Assembly: GCF_003255815.1 (NCBI RefSeq)
Contig: NC_037673.1
Location: 92,792,840-92,856,839 of the forward strand
Reading direction: 5' to 3'
DNA length: 64,000 nt
Source of the DNA: Theropithecus gelada
Lineage: Eukaryota; Chordata; Mammalia; Primates; Cercopithecidae
The notes beneath the pieces are model-generated. The model did not search any database, was not told the DNA's origin, and saw only the letters and a program-made list of their open reading frames with translations. The translations under genes and the position numbers were made by a program. Numbering within the stretch: position 1 is the first letter of the stretch; each line of letters starts with the position of its first letter. Positions 1-12,293 of this stretch are shown one piece after another.

Positions 1-2393
1 CCTGTGTTCATGCATTCTCGTTGTTCAGCTCCCACTTATAAGTGAGAATATATGGTGTTTGGTTTTCTGTTCCTGTGTTAGTTTGCTGAGGATAATGGTT
101 TCCAGATCCATCTATATCCCTGCAAAAGACATGATCTCTTTCCTTTTCATGGCTGCATAGTATTCCATGGTGTATATGTACTTACATTTTCTTTATCCAT
201 TTTATCATTGATAGGCATTTGGGTTGATTCCATGTCTTTGCTATTGTGAATAGTGCTGCAGTGAACATACATGTGCATGTATCTTTATAATAGAATAATT
301 TATATTTCTTTGGGTGTATACCCAGTAATGGGATTGCTGGGTCAGATGGTATTTCTAGTTCTAGGTCTTTGAGGAATCACCACACTGTCTTCCACAATGG
401 TTGAACTAATTTATATTCCCACCAACAGTGTAAAAATGTTCCTATTTCTCCACAGCCTCACCAGTGTCTGTTCTTTCTCGACTTTTTAATAATCACCATT
501 CTGACGGATGTGAGATGGTATCTCATTGTAGTTTTTATTTGCATTTCTCTAGTGGTTAGTGATGTTGAGCTTTTTTTAATGTTTGTTGGCCACATAAATG
601 TCTTCTTTTGAGAAGTGTCTGTTCGTGTCCTTTGCCCACTTTTTAACGGGGTTGTTTTTTTCTTGTAAATTTGTTCAAGTTCCTTATAGATTCTGGTTAT
701 TAGACCTTTGTCAGATGGATAGATTGCAAAAATTTTCTCCTATTCTGTAGGTTGTCTGTTCACTCTGATAATAGTTTCTTTTTTTGTGCAAAAACTCTTT
801 AGTTTAATTAGATCCCAATTGTCATTTTTGCTTTTGTTGCAATTGCTTTGACATCCCTATGTCCTGAATGTCATTGGATTTTCTTCTTGGGTTTGTATAG
901 TTTTGGGTTTTACATTTAAGTCTTTACCCATCTTGAGTTAATTTTTTTATAAGGTATAAAGAAGGTGTCTAGTTTCATTTTTCTGCATATGGATAGCTGG
1001 TTTTCCCAGCACCATTTGTTAAATAGGGAATTCTTTCCCTGTTCCTTGTTTTTGTCAGGTTTATCAAAGATCAGATGGTTCTAGATGTGCAGTCTTATTT
1101 CTGAGGTCTCTATTCAGTTCCATTGGTCTCTGTGTCTGTTTTTGTACCAGTACCATGCTGTTTTGGTTACTGTAGTCTCGTAGTATAGTTTGAGGTCAGG
1201 TAGTGTGATGCCTCCAGCTTTGTTCTTTTTGCTTAGGATTCTTGGTTCCATATGAATTTTAAAGTAGTTTTTTCTGATTCTGTGAAGAATGTCAATGGTA
1301 GTTTAATGGGAATACCATTGAATCTATAAATTACTTTGGGCAATATGGCCATTTTAACAATATTGATTCTTCCTATCCATGAGCATGGAATGTTTTTCCA
1401 TTTGTATCCTCTCTTATTTCCTTGATTAGTGGTTTGTAGTTCTTCTTGAGGAGGTCCTTCACTTGACTTGCTAGCTGTATTCCTAGGTATTTTATTTTCT
1501 TTGTAGCAATTGTGAATGGGAGTTCATTCACAATTTGGCTTTCTGCTTGTCTATTGTTGGTGTATAGGAATGCTTGTGATGGTTGCACATTGATTTTGTA
1601 TCATGAGACTTTGCTGGAGTTGCTTATTCACTTAAGAAGCTTTTGGGCTGAGATAGTGGGATTTTCTAGATGTAGATTATGTCATCTAGAAACAAAGACA
1701 ATTTGACTTCCTCTCTTCTTATTTGAATACCCTTTATTTCTTTCTCTTGCCTGATTGCCACTGCCACAACTTCCAATACTATGTTGAATAGGAGTGGTGA
1801 GAGAGGACATCCTTGTTTTGTGCTGGTTTTCAAATGGAATGCTTCCAGTTTTTGCATATTTTATATAATATTGGCTGTGGGCTTGTTATAAATGGCTCTT
1901 ATTATTTTGAGGCATATTCCATCAATACTTGGTTTATTGAGGGTTTTCAACATGAAGGGATATAGAATCTTATCAAAGGCCTTTTCTGCATCTATTGAGA
2001 TAATCATGGTTTTTCTCTTTAGTTCTGTTTATGTGGTGAATTACATTTATTGATTTACATATGTTGAACCAGCTTTGCATCCCAAGGAGGAATTTGACTT
2101 GATTGTGCTGTATAAGTTTTTGCTGTGCTGCTGGATTTGGTTTGCTAGTATTTTATTGAGGATTTTTCCACTGATGTTCATCAGGGATATTCGCCTCAAG
2201 TATTTTTTTGTTGTTGTTGTATCTCTGCCACGTTTTGTTGTCAGGATGATGCTGGCCTCATAAAATGAGTTAGGGAGAAGTTCCTCCTTTTCAGTTGCTT
2301 GGAAGAATTTCAGAAGAAATGGTACCAGTTCCTCTTTGTACCTGTGATAGAATTCAGCTGTAAATCTGTCTACTCCTGGGCTTTTTTTGGTAG
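1..2393 (-). mobile_element. L1 retrotransposon, 3' part, normal orientation
   Basis: The plus strand reads as the reverse complement of primate L1 from the end of ORF2 back into the reverse transcriptase region. Its 3' end lies left of the window. At about 2393 it stops at the ORF2 codons for the TKKSPG region and joins an opposite-strand L1 piece. Many substitutions and indels make it older than the L1 at 34113-40288. Subfamily not assigned. Confidence 0.93.
25..2393 (-). pseudogene. L1 ORF2 remnant, reverse transcriptase and C-terminal part
   Basis: Decayed reading frame of the L1 reverse transcriptase. The stop equivalent is at 25-27 and the upstream limit is the inversion joint. Open pieces are short: 2047-2421 carries the start of the RT domain, 1666-1857 carries the GCPLSPLLFN motif followed by a changed catalytic motif (LDD in place of ADD), and 1373-1588 covers a piece further downstream. 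Several frameshifts separate them, so no protein is expected. Confidence 0.88.
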
Positions 2394-3716
2394 CAAGCTG
2401 GGATAAAGAATCAAGACCCACTGGTGTGCTGTATTCAAGAGACCCATCTCATGTGCAAAGACACACATAGGCTCAAAATAAAGGGATGGAGGAAAATTTA
2501 CCAAGAAAATGGAAAGCAGAAAAAAGCAGTGATTGCAATTCTAGTTTCTGATAAAATAGACTTTAAACCAACAAGGATCAAAAAAGACAAGGAAAGGCAT
2601 TACATAATGGTAAAGGGATCAATTCAATGTCAAGAGCTAAGTATCCTAAATATATATTCATGCAATACAGGAGCACTCATATTTATAAAACAAGTTCTTA
2701 GAGACCTAAAAAGAGACTTAGTCTCCCACACAATAATGTTGGGATACGCAACACCCCACTGTCAATATTAGACAGATCATTGAGATAGAAAATTAACAAG
2801 TATATTCAGGACTTGAACTCAGCTCTGGATCAAGTGGACCTGATAGATATCTACAGAACTCTCCACCTGAAAACAAGAGAATGTACATTCTTCTCAGCAC
2901 CACATGGCATGTACTCTAAAATTGATCACATAATTGGAAGTAAAACACTCCTCAGCAAATGCGAAAGAGCTGAATTCATAACAGTCTCTCAGACCATAGT
3001 GCAATCATTAGAACTCAAGATTAAGAAACTCACTCAAAACCACAAAACTACATGGAAATTGAACAACCTGCTCCTGAATGACTCCTGGGTAAATAATGAA
3101 ATTAAGGCAGAAATCAAGAAGTTATTTGAAACCAATGAGAACAAAGAGACAATGTACCAGAATCTCTGGGATGTGGCTAAAGCAGTGTTAAGAGGGACAT
3201 TTATGGCACTAAATGCCCACATCAAAAAGCTAGAAAGATCTCAAATTGATACCCTAACATCACGACTAAAAGAACTAGAGAGCCAAGAGCAAACAAACCC
3301 CAAATATAGCAAAAGACAAGAAATAACTGAGATAAGAGCAGAACTGAAGGAGATAGAGGCATGAAAAGCCCTTCAAAAAGTCAATGAATCTAGGAGCCAT
3401 TTTTTTTTTGACAAAAATTAATAAAATAGATAGACTGCCAGCTAGACCAATAAAGAAGAAAAGAAAGAAGAATCAAGTACACACAATAAAAAATGTTAAA
3501 GGGGATATTGCCACTGACCCCACAGAAATACAAACAACCATCAGATAATATTATAAACACCTCAATGCAAATAAACTAGAAAATCTAGACGAAATGGGTA
3601 AATTCCTGGACACATACAACCTCCCAAGACTGAGCCAGGAAGAAGTTGAATCCCTGAATAGACCAATAACAAGTTCTGAAATTGATGCAGCAATAAATAG
3701 CATACCAACCAAAAAT
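2394..3716 (+). mobile_element. L1 retrotransposon, inverted 5' part of the same copy
   Basis: This piece reads L1 ORF2 in the plus direction, from about codon 28 (the WIKSQD region) to the TK codons just before KSPG. The neighbouring minus piece starts exactly there, so the two halves together form one continuous stretch of ORF2. This is the signature of a twin-primed 5' inversion. The element is also 5' truncated: it has no ORF1 and no 5'UTR. Confidence 0.9.
2394..3716 (+). pseudogene. L1 ORF2 remnant, endonuclease and linker part
   Basis: Decayed N-terminal part of L1 ORF2. The frame at 2424-2771 has the IQETHL endonuclease motif (catalytic Glu). The MGDFNTP motif is damaged: the bases near 2740 read MLGYATP, losing a catalytic Asp. 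The frame at 2813-3364 continues through the SAPH and IDHIIGSK stretches into the linker. The LSDHSA catalytic-His motif is disrupted by a frameshift near 2990. Non-functional. Confidence 0.85.
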
Positions 3717-3829
3717 GAGGATTAATAATTAGATAATTCGTTAGAATATTTAGAAAATTAATAATTCACACATTTAAAAATGATTGATTATGCATATGTT
3801 TTTAGAATAATATAGTCATGTTCTTTGCC

Positions 3830-3983
3830 TCCTTTAAATCTTCCCCTAAATATCCCTTTCCTAGTGAGACCTACTTTGACTACCCAATTTGAAATTATAA
3901 TCTCAACCACCATGTACTTCCTGTCTTCCCTTAGTCTGTCTTCTCTCTTTTAATAGCACTTATCATTTGTGGGCATACCTTAT
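3830..3983 (+). repeat. L2 LINE 3' region, left half
   Basis: Pyrimidine-rich sequence with the layout of the L2 3' region (cctttcctagtgagacct ... tagcacttatcatttg). It is cut by the MLT1 LTR and resumes at 4322. Ancient and diverged. Confidence 0.5.
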
Positions 3984-4321
3984 TGATATGGTTTGAATGT
4001 GTCCCTTCCAAGCTTCATGTTGGAAGTTAATTCTTCTTGTGATGGTATTAAGAGTTGGGGGCTTTGGGGAAGTGATTAAGTTCATAAGTGGAATACCCTT
4101 ACACCCACATGAATGGAATACCCTTACAAAAGAGGCTTACACTATGTAAGAACACCTAGATGGCGCCTTCTATGAGGAATTGAACTTCACCTGACACTGA
4201 TCCTGTCTGTGCCTTAATCTTGGACTTCCCAGCTTCCAGAACTGTGAGAAATAAATTTCTGTTCCTTATAAATCACCCAGTCTCAGGTATTTTGTCACAG
4301 CAGCACAAATGGGAAAAGACA
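3984..4321 (+). mobile_element. MLT1-type MaLR solo LTR
   Basis: Starts tgatatggtttgaatgtg and ends with the typical MLT1 tail: cttggacttcccagcttcc, ctgtgagaaataaatttctg (polyadenylation signal), then a cacccagtctcaggtatttt stretch. About 338 bp. No internal ERV sequence is attached. Confidence 0.82.
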
Positions 4322-4450
4322 TATATATTATGTTTATTGCTAATTGTCTGTGTACCCCATGCCAACTATAAACTCCTTTAGGAGTTTTTGTCTGTTTCAT
4401 GTGCTTGTCATGCAGGTGCCTGGTGTATAGTATTTCAGTGCATTAGAAGG
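4322..4450 (+). repeat. L2 LINE 3' region, right half
   Basis: Continues the L2-like sequence on the far side of the MLT1 LTR (attgtctgtgtaccccatgc, then aactcctttaggagtttttg, and gcaggtgcctggtgtatagt). These are recognisable L2 3'-end landmarks. Confidence 0.5.
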
Positions 4451-4586
4451 ATCTTTGTTATAGGGAATTCTAGATTTAGGTCTCTGCTAACAGTCATTTC
4501 TATTGTTTTGTTGTTGTTATTAATTCAAACTAAAAACTCAGAAAGATCTTGAAGGATGACCTGAATGAAGAAAAAACCACTCTGAG

Positions 4587-4873
4587 TTTTTTTTTTCTTT
4601 TTTTTTTTTTTTTGAGTCGGAGCCTTACTCTGTTGCCCAGGCTGGAGTGCAGTGGTATGATCTCAGCTCACTGCAAGCTCTGCCTCCTGGGTTCACGCCA
4701 TTCTCCTGCCTCAGTCTCCTGAGTAGCTGGGACTACAGGCATCCACCACCACACCTGGCTAATTATTTTCTATTTTTAGTAGAGATGGGGTTTCACCATG
4801 TTAGCCAAGATGGTCTTGATCTCCTTGCCTCCCAAAGTGCTGGAATTACAGGTGTAAGCCACCGCTCCTGGCC
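4587..4873 (-). mobile_element. Alu SINE
   Basis: A T-rich tail (4587-4613), both arms and the internal promoter are visible. About 25 bases are missing near 4825, between 'gatctcct' and 'gcctcccaaagtg'. Mid-age AluS/Y type. The short frame at 4647-4895 is Alu antisense translation only. Confidence 0.95.
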
Positions 4874-4929
4874 TGGTATTCATTTTATAGTTTAGTTATG
4901 TAAAAAATTATTGTCTATTCAAAATGATA

Positions 4930-5118
4930 ATAACTACCACTTTTGACCATATGCTATGCCACGTTCTTCACATGTGCTTTCTATGAGTCCTCTTGCCATC
5001 TTTAATGAGATAGGCAGTGTTACTCAGGCAGTTTTATAGATGAGGAAACTGAAGCTTAGACAGGCTAAGTAAAAGTAAATGGCAGATCTAAGAAACTCAA
5101 GTCAGTCCAAATTCAGTC
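4930..5118 (-). repeat. MIR SINE
   Basis: The core phrase ttttatagatgaggaaactg at about 5031, preceded by a cttcacatgtgctttctatg stretch, marks the reverse strand of a MIR. Confidence 0.75.
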
Positions 5119-5269
5119 TGTTTTTTTTTTTTTAAAGGCTGTTTCTAATTGAAGGAGAATAACTCCATTAGCAATATTATTTAATTAATCAGAAATACCA
5201 TTTTGTGACCATACTGAATAAAATATTTAGCTAAGTGTATGGCATATTATTAGCAAACAATGTACCTAT

Positions 5270-5400
5270 TTATTTTGAGTATTTATTAAAATGCTTGTTG
5301 TATACCTAACCATGTCCTGGGTATGCAACGATAGGTAAAATAGACATGGGTCCTGCCCTAAAGCAGCTTGTAGTCTATGAGGGAAGATAGAGTTGTTATC
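5270..5400 (+). repeat. Ancient interspersed repeat-like stretch, family uncertain
   Basis: Phrases such as atttattaaaatgcttgttg and tcctgccctaaagcagcttg resemble a very common old mammalian repeat motif (L2 or MIR-like). Too diverged to name. Confidence 0.3.
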
Positions 5401-5626
5401 AGAGATTTAGAATTCTGACTTCCCCTCCACCTCACATTATGACTGTAAGTATGAAAGTAGAAGATATTCTCGTAACATTTAGATTTCATCATGTTTTTTC
5501 TAAAACACAAGGTTAAATTTTGCTTTATCAAGAGATATCATCAGGGTTATACGATTTAATGACTCAGACAATTCTTTCTTCTCACTTTGAGTCTTCACAC
5601 ATTCTGATTCTAAAGAGAAAAGTCCA

Positions 5627-5910
5627 CTGGGAGGCTGAGGCGGGTGGATCACCTGAGGTCGGGAGTTTGAGACCAGCCTGACCAACATGGAGAAACCCCG
5701 TCTCTACTGAAAAAATACAAAATTAGCCAGGCGTGGTGGTGCATGCCTGTAATCCCAGCTACTCGGAAGGCTGAGGCAGGAGAATCGCTTGAACCCGGGA
5801 GGCGGAGGTTGCGGTGAGCCGAGATCGCACCATTGCACTCCACCCCGGGGAACAAGAGCGAAACTCCATCTCAAACAAACAAACAACAACAACAACAACA
5901 ACAAAAACAG
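5627..5910 (+). mobile_element. Alu SINE, 5' truncated, with target-site duplication
   Basis: Lacks about the first 45 bases of Alu and ends in an expanded CAAA/CAA tail (5873-5906). A direct repeat of about 13 bp with one mismatch, agagaaaagtcca / agagaaaaatcca, flanks it (5614-5626 and 5912-5924). Confidence 0.93.
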
Positions 5911-5924
5911 AGAGAGAAAAATCC

Positions 5925-7329
5925 AAGGAACAGCAAGAGTATTCGTTTTTAACATTTTCTTTTATTATAATGACAGCAAAGTTGGTTATATTATTTATTT
6001 CTGAAACGATCTTGAGTTCTCAAATACAAGACTGAGCAAAAAATGCACATGCTGGTCATCTTTAGGCCATTTGCACATTGCTCTGTTTAAACTATTTGTG
6101 ATATATTATTTTATTAATAACTTGATTTTGAACATGTCTAATTTTTATCATTTAATTTATTTAGTAAACTTCTTTAAGGTCAATATTTTCATTTTTATTG
6201 GATTGTGATAAAGTCATGCATAGATGAATTCTGGGTAATAGAGAAAATTAATAATGAAGTACAGTATCTAATAACAAATTTTTAATTTCCATTACAATGC
6301 AATATCCCAAGTTGTAATGTACTAAATGATATCCCTATTTTTAGGATAGCTTGGTGTTTACTTCATAAATATCACACCTGTTTTATTTCTTGTGAATGAC
6401 AGATAAGTAATAGGAAGAACAAAGGCATTTCATCAGTTCTTGAATAACTGAGATTTTTGGCTCCTTTTTTTTTCTCCTTGTGTTTGCATAATGATAATCC
6501 TTTCAAAGTTTCATTTATTTTATAGATTTGACTTTTTAATAAAGATATTAATAAAATGTAGATGTTAATACTGGGATACTTTGAGCATTTGGACTCCCTG
6601 GACCGTTTTCAAGAAAAGAGTATTTGGACTTTGACATTATCTAGGTACACAGTTCTGATGGGATGTTTCTAATAGAGTGTTTAGAAACTCTTTGCTCTTC
6701 TAAATTTAAGATTGAAAGGACTTCCAGCTTAATGTTGCTTAAGAACCACATGATAATAAGGAGAAAAACCATGTAAGGGGAGATGAGAAATATCTCCTGC
6801 ATGCGCATCAAGGGTCTTAAACTTGTGAAAGTCAAGGGGTAAGAAGAAATACTGTCAAACAAAGAAATGCTATCTCAGTGGTTTTGAGAAGTGTATTCAT
6901 CTTAATGCTTGGATCCTGAATTCCTAAATTTCTCCAGAGGTCAGAGAACTATAGAGTAAATATTTTAAATAGCCAGTTGGTGTTCTGAATCTGGCCTACA
7001 GTTATATTTTGTTTGGCCTGCGTGGTGTTTTTTAAAAGTATGGATTAATGGCAAGTATTTAACAGTTGATAGTTTTCACACAAAAATTCAGATAGCCAAC
7101 CTCTGGAAAATTGGAATATCTGACCATAGTGAACCTTTTTTTCCACATAGCAACGATCAGCTGAATTGAGTGATGGTGCTCTTTGGGCCATACTCTAGTT
7201 TGCAATAGCTCTCACCTTTCCCTCTCCTCCCTGGTCACTGACATGTAGTATTAATTACCATTTATCATTGTACATGCACTATCATTTTTTTTCTTATATT
7301 TGCTCAGCAGTCATGAATTTGCATCTGCT
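5925..7329. other. Unique AT-rich DNA, no gene seen
   Basis: No long frame, splice pattern or recognisable gene. A phrase near 7000-7110 (ttttgtttggcctgcgtggt) may be a relic of an old DNA transposon, but I cannot name it. Confidence 0.5.
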
Positions 7330-7600
7330 ACCATAGAGGGAAAATTCTCCCTGGAAAGCCTTTACATGTAACCCTCTTCTCAGGGCCAGTTTTAGGCCCT
7401 CTCTTCCTAATGCCCCCACAGCATCTAGTCCATACCTCCCTTCAAAACTTATCATTTTAAATAAGTGTTCACTTTGTAGTCTTGTTTCCTAGACATGAGT
7501 ATTTTGAGGTAAGGCTCTTGTATTTTGTTGTATTCTCTGGAAACTCAAAAGTGTCTGACATTTAAAAAGTGCTGAATTTATGTTTGTTTTTAAATGAGAG
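7330..7600 (+). repeat. L2 LINE 3' region
   Basis: Pyrimidine-rich block followed by 'cctagacatgagtattttga', 'gctcttgtattttgttgta' and 'gtgtctgacatttaaaaagt', matching the order of landmarks at the L2 3' end. Strongly diverged. Confidence 0.4.
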
Positions 7601-7837
7601 GAATTTATTTTTTTTAAAAAACAGATTCTAGGATACAAGACAATTTCCAGGAATAGTTAGTTCTTTATGATACTCTAATATTTGTCAGCAAAACTCATCA
7701 AAAGGGATATTCTGATGATTGTTGCAGAACAAAGCAAAGACGAGGTTGAGGCAAGAGAGGCTTCTACAGTAAAATTTAAGGAGACACTCTTTCTCAGGGT
7801 AAGGCAAGTGCCTCCTTACACTTTGTGCCATAGAGCT

Positions 7838-8072
7838 ACTTAGGAAGCTGAGGCAGGAGGATTGAGGAGGTCAAGATCAGCCTGGGCAACATAGCGAGAA
7901 CCTGTCTCAGAAAAGGAAAAAATTAGCCATGTGTAGTTGGTTCATACTTGTAGTCCTAGTTACTAGAGAGGATGAGGTGGGAGGGTTGCTTGAACCCAGG
8001 AGGTTGAGGCTGCAGTGAACTATGATTATACCACTGCACTCCAGTCTAAGTGACAGAGTGAGACCCTGTCTC
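7838..8072 (+). mobile_element. AluJ-type SINE, 5' truncated
   Basis: Both arms are recognisable (gctgaggcaggaggattgag; ggaggttgaggctgcagtga; ccactgcactccag). High divergence indicates an old AluJ. Its tail has become the microsatellite that follows. Confidence 0.9.
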
Positions 8073-8137
8073 TAAAATGAAATGAAATGAAATGAAATGA
8101 AATAAAATAAAATAAAATAAAATAAAATAAAATAAAT
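8073..8137 (+). repeat. (AAATG)n then (AAATA)n microsatellite
   Basis: Pentanucleotide repeat grown from the AluJ tail. The first units are AAATG and the later ones AAATA. Confidence 0.95.
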
Positions 8138-8399
8138 GTTTTGCCAGAGAAGCTTCTCTTGCTTCACCATACTCGCAGTCCCACTTCTGAAACACATATA
8201 CAAATGGATTTTTAATTTAAAGGTAAAATGTCAGTCCCAATTGGAAGGGCTATAGCAGTAGGACTCTAGATTGGTTTCAGGAAACATGAGCATGAGAAAA
8301 GGTATTTTATTATTATTTTTTAAAAACTTACACTTCTAGATGGCTCAAAGATTTTCTTTTTATGATTGGTCTTAAGCAATTTGATGACAATATGCTTGA

Positions 8400-9110
8400 G
8401 TATAGTTTATTTATTTTTATTTTTTGGCTGGAATTTGTTAAGCTTCTTAGATCTATGAGTTTATAGATTTCATGAAATTTGGAAAATTTTTAGCCTTTAC
8501 TTCTTCAAATATTTTTTTTCATCTTCCCCAGTCTCTTCTTGTTTTAGGGACTTTAATTACACATCTATTAGGCAACTTGAAGTTGATGCACACTTTACTG
8601 ATAATTTCATTGATTTTCAGTCTTTTTTCTCTTTGTGTTTTACTTTGGAGACTGCTATGACTTCAGGATCGCTAATACTTTCTTTTGCAGCGTATAATAT
8701 ACTTTTAGTCTTATCTAGCATATTTTTCATTTCAGACAAATGTAGTTTTCACATATAGAATTTGATTTGGGTTGTTGGTATGTCTTTTATGTCTATGCAA
8801 AACATATTCAATTTTTCCTCTTGCTTTCTTATATATGGAATATAGTAATAGTAACTGCTTTAATGTGTTTGTCTCAATTCTGTCATCTGTGTCATTTCTA
8901 GGTTGGTTTCAATGACTGACTTTTCCCCCTCTTTATGCTTTTACTTTTCTGCTTATTTGCATGCCTACTAATTTTTGATTAGATGCCAGACATGGTGATT
9001 TTAGTTTGTTGGATGCTGTGTATTTTTTTTTTTTTTTTACTCCTGTAAATATTCTTGAGCTTGATTCTGGGACTCAGAGTCTCTTATAAAGTTTGATCCT
9101 TTCCAGGTAA
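8400..9110 (-). mobile_element. Ancient L1M/HAL1-like fragment
   Basis: Phrases such as 'tctaggttggtttcaatgac', 'agatgccagacatggtgatt' and 'ttcttgagcttgattctggg' match an old mammalian L1-type consensus read in reverse. The match is by memory of the family, so the boundaries and exact name are approximate. Confidence 0.5.
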
Positions 9111-9945
9111 CATGGACATTTAAGCTGGTGAATAGAAAGAAAGAATACACCAGAGAATGCAGTGTGGAAAGAGAATTGTTCTGGAAGCTAAGGGGATAGT
9201 GTTAAGAAATAGAGAAAGTATATGCAGATCACATGCTGCTGAGAGGTCAAATGGAACAGAATGAAAACAAGCTACCAAATAATGTCATTTGTTTTATGCA
9301 GAGAATATTCTTTTAGTCTTGTGAGTAGAAATCAGATTATAAAGGGTTGAGGATGGAGGGAGGAAGAGAGTAGATTTTCTTCTTTTTTTATTTGTACAGA
9401 TTTTCTTTCTCCTTATATTTTTCTCAGTTTCCTCAACAAATAGACCAACAGCTTTTGATAGGTATACTTTATTTCAAAAATGTATTTTTTTCCTATTTAG
9501 ACTTATTCAGAAGATGAAATACCTTTACTTGTGGAGGTTGGCTGGTAACTACCAACATTTGTCTGATTGGTTATATTTATAGGGTTTGGAAAAATAGATG
9601 TTATTATCTTCAGGTTTCAAACTATAAGGGAAAATCCTAAATAAATTTCTCATTGTTACTGATTTGGTATTACTGTACAGAGTTTCCTAGTTCAGGTTCA
9701 AAATTACAGTGTACATTCATTTTATAATAACACACCACTTGTTCTACCCTCGTACGTAGCACCAGCATGTTTAGTAGTAAAATAGGACATTGGCAACATC
9801 CAGAGAAGACCAAATCATTCCTTTACAGCTTTTCTTAACTTATAAAATAAAAATATATATACTGGAAATACTATAAGTGAAATCTCAAAAATCTTAGGGG
9901 CATTCATCAGATGGTGCTTTCTTTTTTCCTTTTCCTTTATCTTTA
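9111..9945. other. Unique or very old DNA, no gene seen
   Basis: No coding signal. The bases around 9140-9260 (including 'atgctgctgagaggtcaaat') resemble an old interspersed repeat I cannot name. Confidence 0.4.
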
Positions 9946-10222
9946 TTTAATCTTTCTCTCTGTCACCCAGGCTGGAGTGCAGTGGCCTGATCACAGTTCA
10001 CTGCAGCCTGCAACACCTAGGCTCAAGGGATCCGCCTGCCTCAGCCTCTCAAGTAGCTGGGACTAAAAGCATGCACCACCAGGCCCAGCTAATTTTTCAA
10101 TTTTGTAGAGATGGGATCTTATTATGTTGTCCAGGGTGGTCTTGAACTCCTGGCATCAAGTGATCTTCCTGCTCCGGCCTCCAAAAGCATTGGATTATAG
10201 GTGTGAGCCACCACCTCTGGCC
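9946..10222 (-). mobile_element. AluJ-type SINE
   Basis: Reverse-strand Alu with many changes (cactgcagcctgcaacacct, aattttgtagagatgggatc, ggtgtgagccaccacctctg). There is no clean poly-T, so the A-tail is lost or decayed. Confidence 0.92.
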
Positions 10223-10394
10223 ATGTTTTGATAAGGAAACAGTAAAGGATTTAAGCATTGTTTTGAGCGTAGTGAAACCATATAATAGGTGCTTTTTTGA
10301 AAAGTTGTTTACTAGTAAGTATCTTGTGAAATTAAATCTAAAGAAATGGATTCACCAGTGATAGAAATAGTTCTGAAAGCATCATTAACAGGCT

Positions 10395-10560
10395 TGGCTT
10401 CTACCTCTCTTCTGTTACTACCCATATGACTTAAGCAAATGGCTTAAATTCTCTGACCCTCAGTTTCCTTATTGGTAAGCTGTGGTAAACTTTGACCTCC
10501 CAGTCTCATAGGCTGGTCATGCAGAGCAAATGATAAGCAAAAATATGACAAACCATGAAG
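10395..10560 (+). repeat. MIR SINE
   Basis: 'ctgaccctcagtttccttat' followed by a 'taagctgtgg' stretch, 'cccagtctcataggctggtc' and 'gcaaatgataa' follows the MIR core in the sense direction. Confidence 0.7.
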
Positions 10561-12279
10561 TATTAGATGTAGTCATGATATTTCAATAATTAAATATCTC
10601 TAGTCGTCACTGAAACTCATTGAGTTCTAATTGTTTTATTAACTTATTTTATCCTGAATAGATTAGGTTACTGATTTTCTTCCCTAAAATTACAGGTTAG
10701 GTTAATTTTAAGGTAACAGTTCTCTTATAGGAACTATAGGCAAGGCAGAGCTGTTCTGGCTTGGGATATTACTGAGGAACATATGGGGATAAATTTGAGA
10801 CTTTGGCCACATTCCTCAGATTCTTGTAATCATCCACTTACAAGGTGGAGGATAGAATGGTAGAATGGTCTCTCTACCACATATACTATTGAAAGTAAAG
10901 ATATATTAGTGGAACAGAGATGTTGATTGTCTTTTCTTTGTTACCTGTGTACATCCTGTGGAGACAGGAGAAATAAGTAAGAAGGAAATGGTAAAATTAG
11001 AGTGCTTTCTGGAACACGCTTTGTTCTTGGGCTGCATTTTGTAACAGGGTATTCATATTATGCGAATTTTCTATTTTATGATGTGTGCTTTCTAAAACTC
11101 ATTTATTCCTAGTACTTTCCAAAGTTGCAAATAAAGAGTATTTACTCTACTAGAAATTTAAATGTAATGTACCCAAAAAAATGTAATGTAAAAATGTAAA
11201 TTCACGTATTATAAGAAATTGAGATCTTAATGTTAGAGCAAAACTGTAGGATCTCAGAATTTTATGAGGATATGTTAGACTTAGAAAACATTGGGGTCAT
11301 ATTTATAGACCAAGCCTGTGTACATTGATTTATAGTAAATATAAAAACTAGATACCATTATGGACAATATGAATGGTCTATTTTGTATTTAGGGCTTTTC
11401 TGGGAAAAATATCTCCAGTCTTTACCAAGAAACCTAAATTGTGCTGTTGATCTGACAGTAAAGTGCAACTCATTTGATTTTTTACATGTGAAGGACAAAT
11501 GTGTCAGGAAAGTTTTTATAAGCCTATCATGGTACCTTGGAAATCAGGAATAGTAGAATTTCGCAAGTCAAGTGAGATAGAGCCATAATGTCAATATTTG
11601 TGGACTGATAAACGTGACTTGTGAAATTTGGCTGTAGTTGCCAGTTGCTTTAGTCTTACAATTTAAAATTACATTAGTAATGAAAACTAATGAACACAAA
11701 ATTTCCATTTTTATAAAAGTTCCACACAACTGACATAGTTTTTGAGAAAAGTAACTTTAAATAGTTTTGGCAACTACTGATTAAATATTTGAATCTGGTT
11801 TTTTGCACATAGAGCACATTTTATTCATTACATTAACCACACAGTAAATAAATGAATACCGCAGTCATTTACTTTGCTTAGTATAACTAAAAAGTTAAGT
11901 ATTAAATATGCAATAAATGTGTAGAAATGCAAAAGTAATGAGGAACATTATTGGAATGCTGTGCAAAAACCCCACAACATTCTTGTATCTTATTATTATG
12001 ATTTTCTTGAAATTTAACTGAATAATCCTAATTTTCTTTTATAATTATATAAAATATTTTGGTTTTAAATATAATTTTGATTCACTCCTGCATTTCCTCA
12101 GTTTGTTCAAGTAATGCTTTAATTACTAAGCCAAAACTTATGTTTAGTTGTTCTTGTTGATCAGAACATTTAAAAAAATCATATTGAGGGAAACTTTAAT
12201 TGGCTGTCAGTTACGTCAGATCTTTTTTCTTCAAATATTATTCTAGGTATTATTGCAAATTTCAAAGTAGATAGATAGA
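10561..12279. other. Unique AT-rich DNA, no gene seen
   Basis: About 1.7 kb without a recognisable gene, RNA or repeat. Only short chance frames. Confidence 0.5.
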
Positions 12280-12293
12280 TAATAACTTTAACT

